A DNA stretch of 32,702 nt from a bacterium (GTDB taxonomy: Bacteria > 4484-113 > JAFGCY01): positions 1-32,702 of the forward strand of contig JAGRNT010000028.1 of the NCBI GenBank assembly GCA_020440605.1. Reading direction: 5' to 3'. This document shows positions 29,412 through 32,702 of the stretch, in pieces. The notes under the pieces are model-generated. The model saw only the letters and a program-made list of their open reading frames with translations, did no database searches and was not told where the DNA came from. The translations under genes and the position numbers were made by a program. Within the stretch, counting starts at the first letter, position 1. Every line of letters starts with the position of its first letter.

Positions 29412-30241
29412 GCCAGACCTTCCAGGAAGCCGCGCAGGGCCGCGCCGAGCTTCGGGCTGACCTGTGCTCCGACATCCACTACCTCACCATGAGTGACCGC
29501 GGCATCCCCGAAGCATTCGTTGGTGATCACGCTCACGCCGATCGCCGGGAGCCCCAGGGCATGACAGACCGTCAGCTCCGGGATCGTGCTCATGCCGATC
29601 GCATCCGCACCCCAGGAGCGCATCATCGCCAGCTCGGCACGGGTTTCATAGATCGGCCCGCGCACGCCGATGTAGGTCCCCTGGTTGACGCTCAGGCCCG
29701 AGCGCTGCAGCTGGCGGCCCAGTTCCGTACTCTGGCGGCGCTCGGTGGCGGGCTTGGGATCGACGAAGCGCTGGGCCGCATTCTCCGTCAGCAGATGCGC
29801 CAGGGCGTTGTCACCCTGGAAGTTGATGAAGTCCGTGATCAGCATCACGCTGCCCTGGCTGAAGTGCTGGTTCAGCCCGCCCGCGGCATTCGTGAGGATG
29901 AAGCGCTCAGCCCCGCAGGCATGTGCGAGAGCGGCCGGGAAGCCGGCCGTGAGCGGGTCATGCCCCTCATAGAGGTGGATCCGCCCGGCAAGGATCCCGA
30001 CTGTCTGTCCGTCGATGCTGCCGAAGATCAGCTCGCGCCCATGCCCCGGCACCCGCGAGGCCGGGAAGTGCGGGATCTCATCCATCGGAATCCGTCCGCC
30101 ATCCGGCAGCACGGCGTCGATCAGGCTGTTGAGCCCGCTGCCACACTGCAGGACGCTCGTGAGCCCAGCGAGTCCGCTGCGCTGCCGCACGAAGTCCGCC
30201 GCGGCCTGCGCCCTATCCAGATATTCGCTGCGCTGCTGCAT
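29408..30241 (-). CDS. punA: Purine nucleoside phosphorylase (trimeric PNP family)
   Basis: 277 aa, cytoplasmic enzyme of purine salvage: nucleoside + phosphate to base + ribose-1-phosphate. Family features in order: LQCGSGLNSLIDAV (phosphate-site GSG); IPHFPASRVPGHGRELIFG; ILAGRIHLYEGH; ERFILTNAAGGLNQHFSQG with MLITDFINF; VRGPIYETRAELAMMRSWGADAIGMS; and VSVITNECFGD, with the base-binding Asn. Length fits the family. The start at 30241 is chosen because TATAAT lies 6 nt upstream and the family N-terminus begins there; the frame is open to 30364 through the promoter. It heads a minus-strand group of four genes. Confidence 0.93.
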   Translation of the reverse strand: MQQRSEYLDRAQAAADFVRQRSGLAGLTSVLQCGSGLNSLIDAVLPDGGRIPMDEIPHFPASRVPGHGRELIFGSIDGQTVGILAGRIHLYEGHDPLTAGFPAALAHACGAERFILTNAAGGLNQHFSQGSVMLITDFINFQGDNALAHLLTENAAQRFVDPKPATERRQSTELGRQLQRSGLSVNQGTYIGVRGPIYETRAELAMMRSWGADAIGMSTIPELTVCHALGLPAIGVSVITNECFGDAAVTHGEVVDVGAQVSPKLGAALRGFLEGLA

Positions 30242-30247
30242 GTTCCA

Positions 30248-30253
30248 ATTATA
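30248..30253 (-). promoter_or_regulatory. Perfect -10 box of a probable leaderless promoter (punA)
   Basis: Minus-strand TATAAT 6 nt before the ATG at 30241, no Shine-Dalgarno. Divergent from the thiL promoter about 50 bp away. Confidence 0.7.
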
Positions 30254-30279
30254 GGAAAGAAAGTAATGCCGCGCGAATA

Positions 30280-30308
30280 CTGACCGATAGTAGGTTTCGG
30301 GGTAAGAT
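30280..30308 (+). promoter_or_regulatory. Promoter of thiL
   Basis: -35 CTGACC (30280-30285), 17-bp spacer, -10 TAAGAT (30303-30308). The -10 contains an in-frame ATG (30307), so the coding start must be the later ATG at 30343. The short leader carries GGGAGG. Confidence 0.6.
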
Positions 30309-30342
30309 GCATTGCCCCCGCAACAGGGAGGCTGAAGCACAC

Positions 30343-31428
30343 ATGAGTCAGGCAGCGACAACACAGGTCAACGAGGCGGGCATCATCGGCCAGATCCGGC
30401 GCAGATTCAGCTGCACCAACAACCGGCTGCTGGTCGGGCTCGGCGATGATGCAGCAGTGATCGGGCCCGAGGAAGGCCAGACCGCTGGCCGGCGGCTCAA
30501 TGTCTGCAGCCAGGTGCTGGCCACCGACATCCTCGTCGAAGGTGTGCATTTCTCGCGGCGCTACATGAACCTGCGTGAGATCGGCTACAAGGCAGTCTCG
30601 GTGAATGTCAGCGACATGGCGGCGATGGGCGCGGAATGCGTCTATGCGCTGGGCAACCTCGGAGTGCCGCGCGATGCCAGCAACGAAGAGGTTGGCGAGC
30701 TGCTGGATGGAGTCAGTGACGCGCTCGAGGAGTTCGGAGCCAGCCTGATCGGTGGCGACACCGTGCGCGCCCCGCAGTGGCTGCTGAGCTTCTCGATGAT
30801 CGGCAGCATCTCCTCCGAGCCCCTGACCCGCAGTGCCGCAGCTCCCGGTGATGTGGTCTGGCACAGCGGCGAGCTGGGCCTGAGCCAGGTCGGTTTCCAC
30901 CGCCTGCAGGGCGGTGAACGGGAAGGCCATGCGGATGTCTGCCAGGCGCATCTGCATCCCCTGCCGCAGCTGGCACTCGGACAGTGGCTGTCCCGCGAGG
31001 GTCTGGCCAGTGCCTGCATAGATCTGTCGGACAGCCTCTCGCAGTGCCTGCTGCAGATCGCCGAAGCAAGCAATGTGGGCCTGCAGCTGGACCTGCAGCA
31101 GTATGAATACGCTCCACTGTTCCGGCAGTTCTGTGAGGAACGCCAGGGCAAGGCGCGCACGGCCGGCAGCGGCTTCAGCGTGCCCGGCAAAATGCAGGCG
31201 GATCGCCAGACACGGGAGTACGGCAGCCCAAGTGAGTTCCTGCTGGAAAGTTCTGAGGACTACCAGCTGCTGTTCACGGCGCCGGCCGCCAGCACTGCGC
31301 GCCTCCTGCGCGATGCCCCGGTGCCCCTGCGCCGGATCGGTACGGTGCTGCCGGCGGATGAAGGGCTGATGTACGTCGACGAGCAGGGACGCAACCGCGT
31401 GCTGGAAGCCCGCGGTTACCAGCACTGA
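30343..31428 (+). CDS. thiL: Thiamine-monophosphate kinase
   Basis: 361 aa. ThiL phosphorylates thiamine monophosphate to thiamine diphosphate (cytoplasm), the last step of cofactor synthesis. Motifs: LLVGLGDDAAVIGP (Mg/ATP Asp pair); VLATDILVEGVHFSRRYMN; IGYKAVSVNVSDMAAMGAECVYAL; SLIGGDTVRA; CIDLSDSLSQCLLQIAEASNV; and LESSEDYQLLFT. About 35 residues longer than E. coli ThiL, owing to an insertion around RQGKARTAGSG and slack between motifs. Thiamine diphosphate is the cofactor of the AceE encoded next, but the 380-nt gap and separate promoter mean they are not one operon. A riboswitch was not seen. Confidence 0.93.
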   Translation: MSQAATTQVNEAGIIGQIRRRFSCTNNRLLVGLGDDAAVIGPEEGQTAGRRLNVCSQVLATDILVEGVHFSRRYMNLREIGYKAVSVNVSDMAAMGAECVYALGNLGVPRDASNEEVGELLDGVSDALEEFGASLIGGDTVRAPQWLLSFSMIGSISSEPLTRSAAAPGDVVWHSGELGLSQVGFHRLQGGEREGHADVCQAHLHPLPQLALGQWLSREGLASACIDLSDSLSQCLLQIAEASNVGLQLDLQQYEYAPLFRQFCEERQGKARTAGSGFSVPGKMQADRQTREYGSPSEFLLESSEDYQLLFTAPAASTARLLRDAPVPLRRIGTVLPADEGLMYVDEQGRNRVLEARGYQH

Positions 31429-31808
31429 ACCCGGGAAAACGCCGTTCCTTCACCGCCCGGACATAAAAACATAACACTGTTATAAATTTCTTTGCTGCGC
31501 TGTTCCGCCAGTCGATCAACCGCATGGTGCAGACTGGCTCTGATGAACACTGCGCTCAGGCCGCATCAGGACTGGCCTGCTTATCCACCGGATTTCAACA
31601 CACCCCTTCCAGCTGCTGGATTTCCACAGTATGCAGGCTGTTCTGGACCACGCTGAACCGCGATTTGCACCAGTCCCGCTCTATTGCGGTGGTATAAATA
31701 GCGAGCCCGGTTTCACGGGGGTGGCGGGGATAGCGGACGCCGGGCAGGCTTGAATCCGCAGTGTAAATCAGCGCCGGCAGGCAGCCGGCAGGGGCATGGT
31801 GAACGGAA
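31429..31808 (+). promoter_or_regulatory. Long intergenic region and promoter upstream of aceE
   Basis: 380 nt without a gene. An AT-rich patch (31463-31492) contains AACACTGTT followed by TATAAAT. An extended -10, GGTATAAATAG, at 31691-31701 is a good promoter candidate and would give a leader of about 100 nt. No good -35 at 17 bp. Two DnaA-box-like 9-mers occur, TTATCCACC (31581) and ATTTCCACA (31620). The length suggests regulation of aceE, but no known riboswitch was recognised. Confidence 0.5.
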
Positions 31809-32702
31809 ATGGCGATGGATCATGACCAGGGCGTGAACCCGATCCAGGATCACGACCCCCAGGAGACCCAGGAATGGCTGGACTCCCTCAAGTGGACCCT
31901 CAGCACCTATGGTCCTGAGCGCGTTGACTACCTGATCAGCCGGCTTGAGGAGCAGGCCGCGCGCGAGGGTGTGGGCCGCAGCAATGCCCTGCACACGCCC
32001 TACATCAACTCGATTCCCAGGGAGCAGGAAGCTCCCTACCCCGGGGACCGTGAGATGGAGCGCCGCATCAAGAGCATCATCCGCTGGAATGCGCTGGCGA
32101 TGGTACTCAAGGCCAACCGCAACAGCGACGGGATCGGCGGCCACCTGGCCACCTACCAGAGCAGTGCGACGATCTTCGAGGTGGGTTTCAACCACTTCTT
32201 CCGTGCCCCGAATGACAAGCAGACCGGCGACCTCGTCTACATGCAGGGCCATGCCAGCCCGGGAATCTACGCCCGGGCCTTCCTCGAGGGACGCATCTCC
32301 GCGGACCAGCTCGGCAACTTCCGCCGTGAACTGGCGGATGGCGGCGGCCTTTCCTCCTATCCGCATCCCTGGCTGATGCCGGACTTCTGGCAGTTCCCCA
32401 CCGTCTCGATGGGACTCTCGCCGATCATGTCCATCTACCAGGCCCGCTTCAACCGCTACATCCAGCACCGCGGGCTGCGCAACACCGAGGACTGCCGCGT
32501 GTGGGCCACGGTCGGCGACGGTGAGACCGACGAGCCGGAGACGCTCGGCGCGATCACCCTGGCCGGGCGCGAGAAGCTTGACAACCTGACCTGGGTCGTC
32601 AACTGCAACCTGCAGCGCCTCGACGGCCCGGTACGTGGCAACGGCAAGATCATCCAGGAGCTGGAGGGCCTGTTCCACGGAGCGGGCTGGAACGTGATCA
32701 AG
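31809..32702 (+). CDS. aceE: Pyruvate dehydrogenase E1 component, homodimeric (N-terminal part)
   Basis: The first 298 residues of a roughly 890-residue thiamine-diphosphate enzyme that starts pyruvate oxidation to acetyl-CoA; the gene runs off the window. Clear AceE features: [13 protein letters not shown] and [36 protein letters not shown] with [72 protein letters not shown]; the ThDP/Mg motif [15 protein letters not shown] with [11 protein letters not shown]; and GAGWNVIK at the edge. The start at 31809 is the first in-frame ATG; a second Met two codons later is as likely. Only a weak purine-rich site precedes it. Confidence 0.95.
   Translation, partial: MAMDHDQGVNPIQDHDPQETQEWLDSLKWTLSTYGPERVDYLISRLEEQAAREGVGRSNALHTPYINSIPREQEAPYPGDREMERRIKSIIRWNALAMVLKANRNSDGIGGHLATYQSSATIFEVGFNHFFRAPNDKQTGDLVYMQGHASPGIYARAFLEGRISADQLGNFRRELADGGGLSSYPHPWLMPDFWQFPTVSMGLSPIMSIYQARFNRYIQHRGLRNTEDCRVWATVGDGETDEPETLGAITLAGREKLDNLTWVVNCNLQRLDGPVRGNGKIIQELEGLFHGAGWNVIK

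Noticed and set aside
27978..29492. 504-codon open frame on the plus strand
   Set aside because: It lies opposite the exported protein gene with its clear signal peptide and the end of punA. Composition is shadow-like, and there is no ribosome site or family match.
30307..30342. Upstream ATG as thiL start
   Set aside because: It lies inside the -10 box TAAGAT; the ATG at 30343 has GGGAGG upstream and fits the family N-terminus.
30242..30364. Upstream extension of punA
   Set aside because: It reads through the thiL promoter and 5' end, and the family N-terminus begins at 30241, right after the -10 box.
30121..31425. 434-codon open frame on the minus strand
   Set aside because: Antisense to thiL, whose motifs are unmistakable.
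31581..31628. Replication origin
   Set aside because: Only two imperfect DnaA-box-like 9-mers; no box cluster and no dnaA, dnaN or gidA nearby.

Overview
A roughly 32.7 kb, GC-rich chromosomal window from a Gram-negative (diderm) bacterium. Lipid A and LPS biology is present (lpxA; an LptD/OstA-like protein), as are several lipoproteins, signal-peptide proteins and an SLH-domain outer-membrane porin. Housekeeping genes (clpX, scpB, thiL, aceE, ltaE, purine nucleoside phosphorylase) show this is chromosome, not plasmid or phage. I see no integrase, transposase, tRNA, rRNA or CRISPR. The phylum cannot be fixed from the sequence. The SLH-coiled-coil-barrel porin and the many short hairpin repeats suggest a little-studied lineage rather than a classical proteobacterium, but that is inference.

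Layout. 1-5.6 kb (+): the end of clpX, a lipoprotein that looks like a catalytically dead 5'-nucleotidase, scpB, a secreted SnoaL-like protein, then ltaE coupled to a saccharopine-dehydrogenase-like gene, closed by three hairpins. 5.8-8.3 kb: an FG-GAP repeat membrane protein (-), two tiny membrane proteins (+) and a flavin reductase (-). 8.6-10.75 kb: lpxA and a run of small membrane proteins. 10.75-16.3 kb (+): a six-gene, translationally coupled manganese/zinc-type uptake operon (DtxR-family regulator, two solute-binding lipoproteins, ATPase, two permeases with extra C-terminal domains) behind a double palindromic operator. 16.3-17.9 kb: a nested inverted-repeat element, an orphan ABC-2 permease and a repeat-rich stretch. 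18-21.1 kb (-): a Cys-rich secreted protein, an LptD-like protein and a DsbD-N-like protein. 21.25-22.2 kb (+): two tandem paralogous membrane proteins. 22.2-24.1 kb: a Gfo/Idh/MocA oxidoreductase (-) and a 700 bp gene-free array of structured repeats. 24.1-30.2 kb (-): a DoxX protein, the SLH porin and a four-gene group (purine nucleoside phosphorylase, two unknown exported proteins, a RuvC-like nuclease-fold protein). 30.3 kb to the end (+): thiL and the start of aceE.

Two themes run through the window. First, at least seven genes have a TATAAT-like -10 box only 6-7 nt before the start codon and no Shine-Dalgarno, the signature of leaderless mRNAs, while operon-internal genes keep good Shine-Dalgarno sites. 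Second, the longer intergenic spaces carry related short hairpins, commonly preceded by GGAG and followed by AA. They culminate in a 238-bp duplicated array at 23427-23902 whose stems covary between copies. That array is the best candidate here for an undescribed structured-RNA or repeat system.
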